Shown here piece after piece: positions 25,956 through 36,215 of a stretch of DNA of 64,000 nucleotides. A program made the translations under genes and the position numbers. How positions within the stretch are numbered: position 1 is the first letter of the stretch; each line of letters begins with the position of its first letter. Source of the DNA: Clostridiales bacterium (GTDB taxonomy: Bacteria; Bacillota; Clostridia; Saccharofermentanales; Saccharofermentanaceae); NCBI GenBank assembly GCA_017515465.1, contig JAFWFV010000001.1, positions 1 through 64,000 on the forward strand, in the 5' to 3' direction. A model generated the notes under the pieces. That model was given only the letters and a program-made list of their open reading frames with translations, was not told where the DNA came from and made no database searches.

Positions 25956-27026
25956 ATGACTAGACAGGTTAATGTTGGCGGAGTAACTATAGGCGGAGGT
26001 GCACCTATCAGGATCCAGTCCATGAACAATACCAGGACTGCTGATGTTAAGGCAACTCTCGATCAGATATATAAGCTTAAGGACTGCGGATGTGACATCA
26101 CCCGTGTCGCTGTTCCTGATATGGAGGCGGCTGCTGCAATCCGTGAGATCACGTCCAATTCACCGATCCCCGTAGTCGCAGACATCCATTTTGATTACCG
26201 TCTGGCAATAGAGGCTGCCAGGAACGGAGCTGCCAAGATCAGGATCAATCCCGGCAACATAGGCGGCCCTGACAGGGTCAGGCAGGTAGTAGACGTTTGC
26301 AGGGAGATGAATATCCCCATCAGGGTCGGAGTCAATTCCGGTTCTTGTGAACGTGAACTGGTTGATAAATATGGCGGAGTGTGCGCAGCTGCCCTTTGCG
26401 AGAGCGCCAGGGGAGCAGTCAGGCTCCTGGAGGATCACGGATTTGAGGACATTGTCATCAGTATCAAGTCATCCTCTCCCAGACTTACCATCGATACATA
26501 CAGGACTCTTTCTTCAGAATGCGATTATCCTCTCCACGTAGGCGTTACCGAGGCTGGTACCATGAGAGAGGGTGTTGTTAGGTCAGCAGTAGGCATCGGA
26601 ACCCTTCTGGCTGAGGGAATAGGCGATACCATCAGGGTATCTCTTACTGATGATCCCTGTGAGGAGGTCTATGCTGCCATCTCCATCCTTAAGGCTCTTA
26701 ACCTTAAGACAGGCGGAATTGAATTCGTGTCCTGCCCCACATGCGGCAGGACCAGGGTCCCTCTCATAGAACTTGCCAACAAGGTGGAGGACCGTATCTC
26801 CAGGCTCCCTTATAACATTAAGGTAGCTGTAATGGGCTGTGCTGTTAACGGCCCCGGAGAGGCCAGAGAGGCTGATATCGGACTTGCCGGCGGCGTTGGC
26901 GAATTCCTTTTGTTCAGGAAGGGACAGACATGCGGCAAGATCGTCGCAACAGACATAGACAGAGCTGTAGATGAGTTCGTTAAGGAGGTTATCCGAGTTG
27001 GAGAAGAAGCAAATAAAGCTGATTGA
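25956..27026 (+). CDS. ispG: 4-hydroxy-3-methylbut-2-en-1-yl diphosphate synthase
   Basis: 356 residues; [4Fe-4S] enzyme of the MEP pathway. TIM-barrel motifs (IQSMNNTRTADV, PVVADIHFDYRLA, KIRINPGNIG) are followed by the cluster-binding region with Cys in SCPTCGRTRV and MGCAVNGPGEA. GGAGGG ends 4 nt before the ATG at 25956; an ATG at 25944 would place that site inside the gene. Its last 29 bp overlap the start of polC. Confidence 0.96.
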   Translation: MTRQVNVGGVTIGGGAPIRIQSMNNTRTADVKATLDQIYKLKDCGCDITRVAVPDMEAAAAIREITSNSPIPVVADIHFDYRLAIEAARNGAAKIRINPGNIGGPDRVRQVVDVCREMNIPIRVGVNSGSCERELVDKYGGVCAAALCESARGAVRLLEDHGFEDIVISIKSSSPRLTIDTYRTLSSECDYPLHVGVTEAGTMREGVVRSAVGIGTLLAEGIGDTIRVSLTDDPCEEVYAAISILKALNLKTGGIEFVSCPTCGRTRVPLIELANKVEDRISRLPYNIKVAVMGCAVNGPGEAREADIGLAGGVGEFLLFRKGQTCGKIVATDIDRAVDEFVKEVIRVGEEANKAD

Positions 27027-30000
27027 TTTCTTTGAACAATATCCGGCGGAGATACTGAATGGCATTGGAGACCTCAACATAGACAGATTTGATTTCTATA
27101 ACGATCAAATCTGTTTAACTCTTAGCGGGATCTCATCCATGGAGGACAATAACTCTCTGGGCAGGTTCTATAGTTACCTTAGAGAGCATATAGCCATGAA
27201 TGTAGCCATCAGGTTCAGTGACTACGATGTTCATGATTCGGATTTTGACATCTTCAAGAAAAAGGTCAGGCAGTATCTGATCTCCAGGTTCGAGGATTCC
27301 GGATGCCCGGGATCCGGCTTTGCCGATGCCATTGATTATGAGTTCAGCAGCGGAGTGCTCTTTATCAAGTGTACTGACGTATTGGGCGTTATGTTCGACG
27401 ATGACGAGCTCAAGGAATCCTACGGCAGGTTTGCATCCTCTGTCTTTTCCGAACTCATGGGCCTTACACAGTGTGATTTCCAGTATGTGATAGAGCAGAC
27501 CGGCGATCCCGAAGATCAGAAGTCAGATGCTTATTACGATGAAGCTCTCAGGATCATGGAGCAGCAGGAGATAGATAAGAAAAATAACGAGGAAGAAGCC
27601 GAGAAGAAAAAGCAGGCTCCTGCAGTTGAAGGCGACACCTGGGAGGAAAAGTCCAACGCCATCAAGAAAGAAGTTAAGAAAGAGTTTAAGAACTATACCA
27701 AGAGCAGTGTCGACAACAAGATATTCGGCAAAGTCAGAGGCGGGATCCCCGTCAAGAACATAGATCAGCTCGAGCTTGGTGAAGGTACAGTAAATATAGC
27801 TGGAGACATCGTTAACGTTGACAAGTTCAGGATGAGCAAATCAGGCAATTCCGTCATCGCTAAGTTCAATGTCCTCGACAAGACAGGCGAGATAGCATGC
27901 CTGGCGTTCCTCATGCCCAAGGATGCGGATGCCATCGAGGCAAAGTTTACCGGTGGATGTTACTGCGGGATCCAGGGAACAGTCGAGCCCGTAGACGGTG
28001 AGATGGGTATCAAGGTTTCCGGAGGATTTGAAGCTGACAGGCCCAAGGGCAGGGATGATAACGCACCCGTAAAGCGTGTCGAACTCCACTGCCACTCCAA
28101 GATGAGCGAGATGGATGCTGTCTCCGAACCAAAGGACATTGTCAAGCTCGCTGCCCATTTCGGACACAGAGCCGTTGCTATCACAGATCACGGCGTTGTT
28201 CAGGCATTCCCCGAAGCCTATAACACCATGAAGGACATCAACAAGAAACGCGGTGAGGACGAGGAGAAGTTCAAGACCATCCTCGGATGCGAAGGCTATC
28301 TTGTGGATGATGGCCCTACGATAGTGTACGGATTATCCCTCATTCCTGATGAATTCAGGCATATTGGTTCTTTTGTCACCCTGGATATCAGGACAACAGG
28401 CAGTGATCCCAATACCGATACCATGTCTGAGATCACAGCCTCCAAGTACCGCATTTCCGGTTATAAGTGCAAGAAACTGCCTTTTGAGGGTGAGACTGAC
28501 GAGGATGCCATGGCCTTTTCTGCCAAGGACATCGATACTTCATTATGGGAACCTGATGAGATCCCGGAAAAGCTCAGGGATGAGAGCATCAGGACTGAGG
28601 CTCTGCCTCCGCATGCCAAGCTCGCAGAGATCATCAACAGGGATCAGGATATAGCGACAGAATGTGAGGATGAGGAATTAATCCCCGACAGCATCGTTTT
28701 CGAACATGTAGCTGATTTCCATGCTGTCTTCGAGGATAAGATATATCCCGGAAAGGGCGAACCCTGTGAATCCTATTTCCTTATGGAGGAATTGCTGGAG
28801 TTTATGGATCAGGCCTATATCGGCGGATCCGATATCTTTACCAAGCTGGGATTCCTCAGGAGAGCAGGATTTGGTCTCAACATAGAGGACCACGTTTATT
28901 ACAGGCAGAAATTCCTCATGCCTGCCATCAGCGTTGAAGACATCTGCAGATACGGCGGGATCTCCGATACGCCTGTCAGGTCTGATGACCTCCTGGCTAA
29001 CTGCAGGGCAGATGCTGATGTCATCATCAGATATCTGACTGAGCAGGGAACAGTAGATCCCAATGAGCTCAATACCAGGATCGGTCATCTGAGCGATGAG
29101 GATATCAAGTCCAGAAAGGTTTCGCCTAACTATCACATCATCTACCTGGCCAGGAACTATATCGGACTTTATGATCTCTACAGGATCGTATCTGAATCCA
29201 ACATCAATTATTTCTCTTTCAGGCCCAGAACGCCCAAGAGCAGGCTGAAGTATTATTCCAGCGGCATAATTATTGGCGGTGCCTGTGAACGAGGTGAGAT
29301 ATACAGGTTCCTGGTAAAGACATACAAGGAGTGCGGCAAGGACAGGTCAAAGACCATGGAAGTCCTCAAGTCATCACAGCAGATGGCAGATATAATCAGT
29401 CTCTACGATTATGTCGAGATCCAGCCTCTGTGCAACAATATGTTCATGACCAGGATCAAGGCCAAGCCGGACGAGACAGGATTCGTGGCTCTGAACGGTG
29501 ATGATATCCGTATCATCAACGAACTCCTGGTGGAACTGGCTGATGCATTTGACAAGCCCTGCTGTGCCACGACTGACTCCCATTTCCTGGAAAAGGATGA
29601 TGGCAAGTACCGCAAGTTCATCCTCATGAATCAGGGATTCTCCGATGCGGAGATGCAGTCTGACCTGTATTTCAGGACTACCGAGGAAATGCTCAATGAA
29701 TTTGAGTATCTGGGTGGGGACAAGGCATATGAGGTGGTCATCACGAACACCAATAATATTGCAGACATGATAGAATTCGGACTCAAGCCTTTCCCTGACG
29801 GAACATATCCTCCTATTATCGCGAGAGCTGCGGCTGATATCAGGGATATCGTATATACGCGTGCAAACAAGTTGTACAGGCATAACGGCAAGCTCAATGA
29901 GACAGTTGCTGCCAGGATCGAGAAGGAACTTACATCCATCTTTACAAACGGATTTGCCATCATGTATTACATTGCATACAGACTCGTTAAGCAGTCTAAC

Positions 30001-31728
30001 AATGACGGATACATCGTTGGTTCCAGAGGCTCCGTCGGATCCTCCTTCGTTGCCACCATGAGCGGTATCTCAGAGGTTAATCCTCTGCCGCCTCATTACA
30101 GATGCCCTAACTGCCACTATGTTGAATTCGACAACACCGGCAATTACGGTTCGGGATTTGATATGCCTGTCAAGGATTGTCCTGAATGCGGAACTGTAAT
30201 GGCCAAGGACGGCCAGGATATACCTTTCGAGACATTCCTGGGATTCTACGGAGACAAGCAGCCTGATATCGACCTTAATTTCTCCGGAGAGTATCAGCCC
30301 AATGCACATAAATATGTTGAATTCCTCTTTGGTACGACACATACCTTCAAGGCAGGAACGATCGGCACATGTGCTGACAAGAACGCATACATGATCGCAA
30401 AGGAAGCATGCGAGTCTCTTAATCTGCCTTATACGAATGCCAAGCTGGATTACCTGTCCAGGGGCATCATCGGAGTTAAGAGGACCACATCCCAGCACCC
30501 GGGCGGCATGGTCGTCGTTCCTAAGGAAATGGATGTTTACGAGTTTACACCGATACAGTGTCCTGCAAACAAGGTAACAGGCGATATAATCACTACCCAT
30601 TTCGATTTCCGTGCTATGCACGACACCATCCTCAAACTCGATATCCTGGGTCACGCTGATCCTACTGTTCTCAGGATGTTAAATGAGCTTACGGGTATAG
30701 ATGTCACGACCATACCGATCCCTGATGAAAAGGTAATGAGCCTGCTCCAGACTACGGATGCACTGGGATTCCCGCCTGATGCAACTGAGGCAGGAGCTGC
30801 TACATTGGGCCTTTCTGAGCTCGGTACGCCAATGGCCAGAGGAATGATCGCTGAGACAAAGCCGACCAGGTTCTACGATCTGGTACAGCTGATGGGTCTG
30901 TCGCACGGTACTGATGTATGGACCGGCAACGCACAGGATCTGATCAGGAAGGGTATATGCGACCTTAATTCCGTTATCGGATGCCGTGACTCCATCATGA
31001 CCACGCTCATCTACTGGGGACTGCCCAACAAGGATTCCTTCGACATCATGGAGAAGGTCAGAAAGGGCAAGGGTCTCACTCCTGAACACGAACAGCTCAT
31101 GATCGACAATAACGTTCCTGACTGGTATATAGGATCATGCAAGAAGATCAAATACATGTTCCCCAAGGCGCATGCTGCGGCTTATTCCATCTCAACCCTC
31201 AGAGTTGCATGGTTCAAGGTTTATTATCCCGAGGAATACTACTGTGCATTCTTCTCAATAAGAGGCGACGAATTCGATGCCGAATCCATGTGTAACGGAC
31301 CTGAAAGGGTTAAGGAGAGGAGACACCAGCTCGAGGAAAAGAAAAAGACTTCTGACGAAGCGAGAAATAACCCTAAGGTGAAATCCGAGATCGCCCTGTG
31401 TGAGATCGTGGAGGAGATGTACGCCAGAGGTATAACCTTTGATCCCATCTCACTTGAGGAGTCCGGCGGAGACAGGTTCAAGAAAAAGTGCAAAGGCGTG
31501 ATAATTCCGCCATTTGATGCCATCAACGATATCTCCAGTTCCATGGGCCTGGCTATTGAAGAGGCCAGGAAGGACGGACCATTCAAGAACAGGGAGGAAT
31601 TTGCCAGGAGGACAGGCCTCGGCAGTTCCACCATTGAGAAACTGATTCAGTACGGCGGTATCCTTGATGATCTTCCCGAGAGTGCACAGGTAGACATGTT
31701 CTCGATGTTCGGTATGGGAGATGAATAA
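26998..31728 (+). CDS. polC: DNA polymerase III alpha subunit, PolC type, with degenerate proofreading domain
   Basis: 1576 residues. Order: N-terminal domain, a charged linker (about 180-230), OB fold (about 250-325), split PHP domain (VELHCHSKMSEMDA, AVAITDHGVVQ), DnaQ-type exonuclease insert (about 455-690), PHP second half, zinc site (CPNC, CPECG) and polymerase core with DIDLNFS, TTSQHPGG and LKLDILGHADPT. The core is intact. In the exonuclease, motif I reads LDIRTTG (Arg465 where Glu is catalytic), motif II HVADFH (His575 for Asp), and motif III CRADAD (Cys669 for His, Asp674 kept). The start is TTG at 26998: TAAGGAGGT lies 8-9 nt upstream, inside ispG; an ATG at 26971 lacks such a site and would contain it. 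Usual family length is about 1430-1460, so this is long. Confidence 0.95.
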   Translation: MEKKQIKLIDFFEQYPAEILNGIGDLNIDRFDFYNDQICLTLSGISSMEDNNSLGRFYSYLREHIAMNVAIRFSDYDVHDSDFDIFKKKVRQYLISRFEDSGCPGSGFADAIDYEFSSGVLFIKCTDVLGVMFDDDELKESYGRFASSVFSELMGLTQCDFQYVIEQTGDPEDQKSDAYYDEALRIMEQQEIDKKNNEEEAEKKKQAPAVEGDTWEEKSNAIKKEVKKEFKNYTKSSVDNKIFGKVRGGIPVKNIDQLELGEGTVNIAGDIVNVDKFRMSKSGNSVIAKFNVLDKTGEIACLAFLMPKDADAIEAKFTGGCYCGIQGTVEPVDGEMGIKVSGGFEADRPKGRDDNAPVKRVELHCHSKMSEMDAVSEPKDIVKLAAHFGHRAVAITDHGVVQAFPEAYNTMKDINKKRGEDEEKFKTILGCEGYLVDDGPTIVYGLSLIPDEFRHIGSFVTLDIRTTGSDPNTDTMSEITASKYRISGYKCKKLPFEGETDEDAMAFSAKDIDTSLWEPDEIPEKLRDESIRTEALPPHAKLAEIINRDQDIATECEDEELIPDSIVFEHVADFHAVFEDKIYPGKGEPCESYFLMEELLEFMDQAYIGGSDIFTKLGFLRRAGFGLNIEDHVYYRQKFLMPAISVEDICRYGGISDTPVRSDDLLANCRADADVIIRYLTEQGTVDPNELNTRIGHLSDEDIKSRKVSPNYHIIYLARNYIGLYDLYRIVSESNINYFSFRPRTPKSRLKYYSSGIIIGGACERGEIYRFLVKTYKECGKDRSKTMEVLKSSQQMADIISLYDYVEIQPLCNNMFMTRIKAKPDETGFVALNGDDIRIINELLVELADAFDKPCCATTDSHFLEKDDGKYRKFILMNQGFSDAEMQSDLYFRTTEEMLNEFEYLGGDKAYEVVITNTNNIADMIEFGLKPFPDGTYPPIIARAAADIRDIVYTRANKLYRHNGKLNETVAARIEKELTSIFTNGFAIMYYIAYRLVKQSNNDGYIVGSRGSVGSSFVATMSGISEVNPLPPHYRCPNCHYVEFDNTGNYGSGFDMPVKDCPECGTVMAKDGQDIPFETFLGFYGDKQPDIDLNFSGEYQPNAHKYVEFLFGTTHTFKAGTIGTCADKNAYMIAKEACESLNLPYTNAKLDYLSRGIIGVKRTTSQHPGGMVVVPKEMDVYEFTPIQCPANKVTGDIITTHFDFRAMHDTILKLDILGHADPTVLRMLNELTGIDVTTIPIPDEKVMSLLQTTDALGFPPDATEAGAATLGLSELGTPMARGMIAETKPTRFYDLVQLMGLSHGTDVWTGNAQDLIRKGICDLNSVIGCRDSIMTTLIYWGLPNKDSFDIMEKVRKGKGLTPEHEQLMIDNNVPDWYIGSCKKIKYMFPKAHAAAYSISTLRVAWFKVYYPEEYYCAFFSIRGDEFDAESMCNGPERVKERRHQLEEKKKTSDEARNNPKVKSEIALCEIVEEMYARGITFDPISLEESGGDRFKKKCKGVIIPPFDAINDISSSMGLAIEEARKDGPFKNREEFARRTGLGSSTIEKLIQYGGILDDLPESAQVDMFSMFGMGDE

Positions 31729-33983
31729 TGCTCGTTGCGGGGATCTTGCTCAGAGGTGCTGTAAGACAGACTGATAAGTACTATTCTTATCTGGTGCCTG
31801 AGGAATTGGAAGGCAGGATAGGAGAGGGTTCATTTGTCAGAGTTCCTTTCGGCCAGGGCAACAGATCCAGGTCCGGCATAGTAATGGAGATCAGGGACGC
31901 TGCAAATGACGCGGCCGCCCAGTCAGGCAAGCTGAAATCCGTCAGCGAGATCATAGAAGAGAAAGCCATGACAGCAGATCAGTTGGGTTTTGTCGAGCCT
32001 TTTGCCCGCAGGTTCAACTGCACCAGGAGCGACATAATCGAACTGTTCGTGCCGTCCTTCGTCGAGGGACACAAGATCAGGACATGTGACTTTGTTGATA
32101 TCAGAGACAGGGCAGAGGCTGAAAAGGCACTCAGTGAGAACAGCCTCAGATCCGTTGGCCACATCAGGATACTGGAATACCTCCTGGAAAACGGAAGGAC
32201 AGACAAAAAGACCCTGTGCTCAGAAACAGGAACATCTCCTGCATCAGTAAAAAGCCTTTATGGCAGGGATCTGATCGATATTACCAGGGACAAGGCTCCG
32301 GATACAGCATCTGATCCTGATGATCTTCCGTCTGATCCCAAGTTTTACAGGGAATATGATCTGAATGATGAACAGAAGGCAGCAGTCAGGGAGATCAACA
32401 GTTCAGAAGGCTACAAGGTCTTTCTGCTCTTTGGCGTCACCGGAAGCGGCAAGACGGAAGTATTCCTGAACTGTGCATCTGACGTGCTGTCCAGGGGCGG
32501 ACAGGTCCTTTATCTCGTTCCTGAGATCGCACTTACTCCTCAGACTGTTTCCTGGATCAGATCCAGGCTGGGTAATGAATGTGCCGTTCTCCACAGCAAA
32601 CTGACTGACAAGCAGAGATATGAGCAGTGGAGCATGATCAGAGACGGCAGGGCAAAGGTGGTAGTAGGACCCAGAAGCGCCGTGTTTGCTCCTTTTGACC
32701 ATCTGGATCTGGTGATAATCGATGAGGAGCACGATCCTTCTTACAAAGCTGATTCCCATCCCAGGTATAATGCAAAGACTGTTGCCATGGCCAGGGCCAG
32801 GCATTACGGAGCCCGTGTGGTAATGGGGTCGGCTACGCCCGCTGTCGATTCTTTCTACGCTGCAAAGAACGGTTATTATTCTCTGCTCAGGCTTCCGTCC
32901 AGGGCAAATGCCTCATCCAGCCTGCCTTCTGTCTATCCCGTTGACATGAAGGAGCAGATCAGGCTTGGCGGCGGAGAGATAATCTCTTTGCCCCTCAGGA
33001 ATGCAATGGCGAGGGCTTTTGCTGACAATAAGCAGGTCATACTCTTTCTGAACAGGAGAGGATACTCCAGGACTCTGGTATGCGATTCGTGCGGAGAACC
33101 TGCTGTATGCGAGAACTGCTCCGTAGGCATGACGCTCCATAACAACCCCAGATCATCTGAAAAACTCCTTATCTGCCACTATTGCGGTTATACGGTGCCT
33201 GCGGGCAGGTATGAGTGCGGCGCATGCGGAGGAAAGCGTTTCTCCCGTGCGGGTATAGGAACACAGCAGCTGGAGGAAGCACTCAGCCAGCTCTATCCCA
33301 ACGAAAAGATATTGAGGATGGATCAGGATACGACCCAGAAGAGAGATGCGGTATCAGACATAGTAAAGGAATTTGCTTCAGGCAAGGCCTCAATACTGAT
33401 CGGCACCCAGATGATCGCCAAGGGCCATGATTTTCCGGACTGTACGGTCGTAGGGATCCTTGCAGCAGACCTTATGATCAATTCCTCGAACGTCAGGGGA
33501 TCTGAGAGGGCTTTCGCCCTGATCACACAGGCTTCGGGAAGAGCAGGCAGGGGAGATCACCCAGGTGAAGTATATATACAGACGTCAAATCCCAATGACC
33601 AGCTGTTCAGAAATGCAGCCTGCCAGGACTATGAAGCCTTCTACGAAAATGAGATAAAGTTCAGGGAAAACCTCAATCTGCCGCCTTTTAAGGCCATGGG
33701 GGAGATAATATTGTCCCTTCCTGATGCAGGAGAGGCTTTCGATAAGGCCAATGCTCTGATGAAATACATCAGGGATTTCCTGGCCGTTCAGGACAGTTCC
33801 TACGGATTCGAATGTTTCGGACCGATCCCGGATGTAATATTCGAGCTCAGGAACAGGTTCAGGTACAGCATTACCATCAAAGCCAAGAATATTTCTGCCA
33901 TAAATGCCGTTTTCAGACAGATAATGGCCGATTTTGACCCTTCAGAATACCCCTTATCCTTTGATAATGATTGTATGAATTGA
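31728..33983 (+). CDS. priA: Primosomal replication restart helicase PriA
   Basis: 751 residues. N-terminal 3' DNA-binding domain, then Walker A LFGVTGSGKTEVF, DEEH box IIDEEHDPSYK, the zinc region with four Cys pairs (CDSC, CENC, CHYC, CGAC) and helicase motifs V-VI (TQASGRAGRG). It reloads the replisome at stalled forks. The ATG shares a base with the polC stop (TAATG), so the replicative polymerase and the restart helicase are translationally coupled. Confidence 0.96.
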   Translation: MLVAGILLRGAVRQTDKYYSYLVPEELEGRIGEGSFVRVPFGQGNRSRSGIVMEIRDAANDAAAQSGKLKSVSEIIEEKAMTADQLGFVEPFARRFNCTRSDIIELFVPSFVEGHKIRTCDFVDIRDRAEAEKALSENSLRSVGHIRILEYLLENGRTDKKTLCSETGTSPASVKSLYGRDLIDITRDKAPDTASDPDDLPSDPKFYREYDLNDEQKAAVREINSSEGYKVFLLFGVTGSGKTEVFLNCASDVLSRGGQVLYLVPEIALTPQTVSWIRSRLGNECAVLHSKLTDKQRYEQWSMIRDGRAKVVVGPRSAVFAPFDHLDLVIIDEEHDPSYKADSHPRYNAKTVAMARARHYGARVVMGSATPAVDSFYAAKNGYYSLLRLPSRANASSSLPSVYPVDMKEQIRLGGGEIISLPLRNAMARAFADNKQVILFLNRRGYSRTLVCDSCGEPAVCENCSVGMTLHNNPRSSEKLLICHYCGYTVPAGRYECGACGGKRFSRAGIGTQQLEEALSQLYPNEKILRMDQDTTQKRDAVSDIVKEFASGKASILIGTQMIAKGHDFPDCTVVGILAADLMINSSNVRGSERAFALITQASGRAGRGDHPGEVYIQTSNPNDQLFRNAACQDYEAFYENEIKFRENLNLPPFKAMGEIILSLPDAGEAFDKANALMKYIRDFLAVQDSSYGFECFGPIPDVIFELRNRFRYSITIKAKNISAINAVFRQIMADFDPSEYPLSFDNDCMN

Positions 33984-34042
33984 ATTAAAACGCCTTAGGT
34001 GATACAATCTACAAAGTATTTTTTTATTTGGAGGTTATTCTT

Positions 34043-34942
34043 ATGGCCAGACCTATTTTTACCGGCGCCGGAGTTGCTATCGTAACACCTTTTACTCAGA
34101 CTGGTATTGATTACAAGAAGCTTGAACAGCTCATCGACTTCCAGATAAAGAACAAGGTTGATTCCATCATCATCTGCGGCTCCACAGGAGAAGCTGCCAC
34201 CATGGACCACGAAGAGCATGTCAATGCCATCAAGTGTGCCGTCGATGCAGTAGCAGGCAGGGTGCCCGTTATCGCAGGTACCGGATCGAATGATACCGCT
34301 TATGGAATAGAACTGTCCAAGGAGGCTCAGGCAGCAGGCGCTGATGCAGTACTGCTGGTTACTCCTTACTACAATAAGTGCACACAGGAGGGCCTCTACA
34401 GGCATTACAAGGCCACTGCAGAAAGCGTAGATATTCCCTGCGTACTTTACAATGTGCCTTCCAGGACCAATGTGAACATCTCACCCGAGCTCCTGTACAG
34501 GCTGGCAGATATCGAGAATATCGTTGCAATCAAGGAATGTAACTTCGGTCAGGTTCCCGAGATCCTTAACCTGACAGGTGACAGGTATGCGCTTTATTCA
34601 GGTGAGGACGGACTCGTTGTTCCCATGCTCTCACTGGGTGCTTACGGCGTCATCTCCGTTGTTGCAAATCTGATGCCCGAATATGAGAGCACAATGGTAC
34701 ACGCTTATGTTGACGGCGACATCGAGAAGGCAAAGAAGATGCAGATCGATGTGATCCCCTTCGTAAAGGCCATGTTCTGTGAGGTTAATCCCATTCCTGT
34801 AAAGGAAGCCATGAACATTGTCGGAATGAACGTTGGACCCTGCCGTCTGCCTCTGTGTGAGATGAGCTCCAAGAACCATGACTACGTTGCTGACGTATTG
34901 AAGAAATACGACCTTTCCGCTATCGATGCATTTTTCAAATAA
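34043..34942 (+). CDS. dapA: 4-hydroxy-tetrahydrodipicolinate synthase
   Basis: 299 residues; condenses pyruvate with aspartate semialdehyde in diaminopimelate/lysine synthesis. TIM-barrel motifs: CGSTGEAATM, VIAGTGSNDT, LLVTPYYNK (catalytic Tyr), and the Schiff-base Lys in IVAIKECN. GGAGG lies 8-9 nt before the ATG at 34043; an upstream TTG at 34028 overlaps that site and is rejected. It is followed by dapB after 21 bp. Confidence 0.96.
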   Translation: MARPIFTGAGVAIVTPFTQTGIDYKKLEQLIDFQIKNKVDSIIICGSTGEAATMDHEEHVNAIKCAVDAVAGRVPVIAGTGSNDTAYGIELSKEAQAAGADAVLLVTPYYNKCTQEGLYRHYKATAESVDIPCVLYNVPSRTNVNISPELLYRLADIENIVAIKECNFGQVPEILNLTGDRYALYSGEDGLVVPMLSLGAYGVISVVANLMPEYESTMVHAYVDGDIEKAKKMQIDVIPFVKAMFCEVNPIPVKEAMNIVGMNVGPCRLPLCEMSSKNHDYVADVLKKYDLSAIDAFFK

Positions 34943-34963
34943 TTCAGAAAAGGAATATACGTA

Positions 34964-35728
34964 ATGGTAAAGATCTTTCTAAACGGTTGCAGCGGCAGGA
35001 TGGGCAAAGCCATTGCTGCCATGTGCAAGAACAACGATGATTTCAGGGTTGTTGCAGGTTGTGATGTAGTTAAATCCGATGAACTCACTTTCCCTGTATA
35101 TGAGAATCCCAATGATTGTGACGTGGAATTCGATGCGATAATCGATTTTTCCAATGCAAAGGCAGTTCCCATGATCACACAGTTTGCAGCATCTTCCGGC
35201 AAACCCTTTGTATGCTGCACAACTGCTCTTACGGATGACACCATCGCAGGCATACTCGAAGCATCCAAGACGATCCCCGTGTTCAAGTCCGCGAACATGA
35301 GCTACGGCATGAACGTTCTCTTTGAGCTTGTCAGACAGGCAACCAAGGCTCTTTATCCCGAGAGTGACATTGAGATCGTCGAGGCTCACCACAACCGCAA
35401 GCTCGATGCTCCTTCAGGCACAGCTCTTATGATCGCTGATGTTATCTCCGAGGAGACTGACAATGCTCTGGAATATGTTTATGACAGGCATTCAGCAAAT
35501 AAGGCAAGATCCAAGAACGAACTGGGCATTACCAGCATCCGCGGTGGCAATATCATCGGCGAGCATGAAGTTATGTTTATTTCTGACGAGGAAATTGTTA
35601 AAATATCACACAGTGCCCAGACGAGGGATGTATTTGGCAAAGGCGCTCTGACCGCTGCTGCTTTCCTTGTAGGTAAGAAGCCCGGCTATTATTCCATGCA
35701 GGATATAGTAGCTGAAGCATTTAAATAA
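34964..35728 (+). CDS. dapB: 4-hydroxy-tetrahydrodipicolinate reductase
   Basis: 254 residues; next step after dapA. The nucleotide site is GCSGRMGKAI and the catalytic region is EAHHNRKLDAPSGTAL. Length is normal. AAGGA lies upstream of the ATG. It provides diaminopimelate for peptidoglycan and lysine. yajC follows 17 bp downstream. Confidence 0.97.
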   Translation: MVKIFLNGCSGRMGKAIAAMCKNNDDFRVVAGCDVVKSDELTFPVYENPNDCDVEFDAIIDFSNAKAVPMITQFAASSGKPFVCCTTALTDDTIAGILEASKTIPVFKSANMSYGMNVLFELVRQATKALYPESDIEIVEAHHNRKLDAPSGTALMIADVISEETDNALEYVYDRHSANKARSKNELGITSIRGGNIIGEHEVMFISDEEIVKISHSAQTRDVFGKGALTAAAFLVGKKPGYYSMQDIVAEAFK

Positions 35729-35745
35729 ATCATTGGAGGAATCAG

Positions 35746-36168
35746 ATGACTGATTACATTATTGCATTTACCGGCCTTACAGGTACAGGAGCAGGACAGC
35801 AGCCTGACTGGATGGCAACCGTTTATCCCATCGCCATGGTCGTTATCATGGTCGCAGTGTTCTACTTCCTTATCCTGCGTCCCCAGCGTAAGCGTGACAA
35901 GGAGATGAAGGAGCAGCTTTCCAAGCTCAGCGTGGGAGATAAGGTAACAACCATCGGCGGCGTTATCGGCGAAGTTGCCAATATCAAGGATGATGAGGTA
36001 ACCATCTCAACATCAGTTGCGCACACTCTCATGACTTTTACAAAGTCTGCCATCCAGACGGTTGAAAAGAGAGAGGCAGCAGGCAGCAAGGCGTCTGATT
36101 CTAAGGAAGAAGACAAGCCTGCAAAGAAGAGCTTCTTCGGTAAAAAGAAGTCTGACGATGAGGAATAA
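35746..36168 (+). CDS. yajC: Preprotein translocase accessory subunit YajC
   Basis: 140 residues: short N-terminus, one membrane segment (about 25-45, VYPIAMVVIMVAVFYFLILRP), then the family motif RPQRKR and GDKVTTIGGVIGEV, and a Lys/Glu-rich tail. YajC binds the SecDF complex; secD and secF are not in the window. TGGAGGA precedes the ATG. A terminator follows. Confidence 0.93.
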   Translation: MTDYIIAFTGLTGTGAGQQPDWMATVYPIAMVVIMVAVFYFLILRPQRKRDKEMKEQLSKLSVGDKVTTIGGVIGEVANIKDDEVTISTSVAHTLMTFTKSAIQTVEKREAAGSKASDSKEEDKPAKKSFFGKKKSDDEE

Positions 36169-36192
36169 TACAAGACAGATCACTGATGAGAA

Positions 36193-36215
36193 GCTCCGCT
36201 GTTGCGGAGCTTTTT
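36193..36215 (+). terminator. Rho-independent terminator after yajC
   Basis: GCTCCGC (36193-36199) pairs with GCGGAGC (36204-36210) around a 4-nt loop and is followed by TTTTTATT. It separates dapA-dapB-yajC from nadE. A TATAAT at 36225-36230 just after it is the likely nadE promoter element. Confidence 0.9.
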
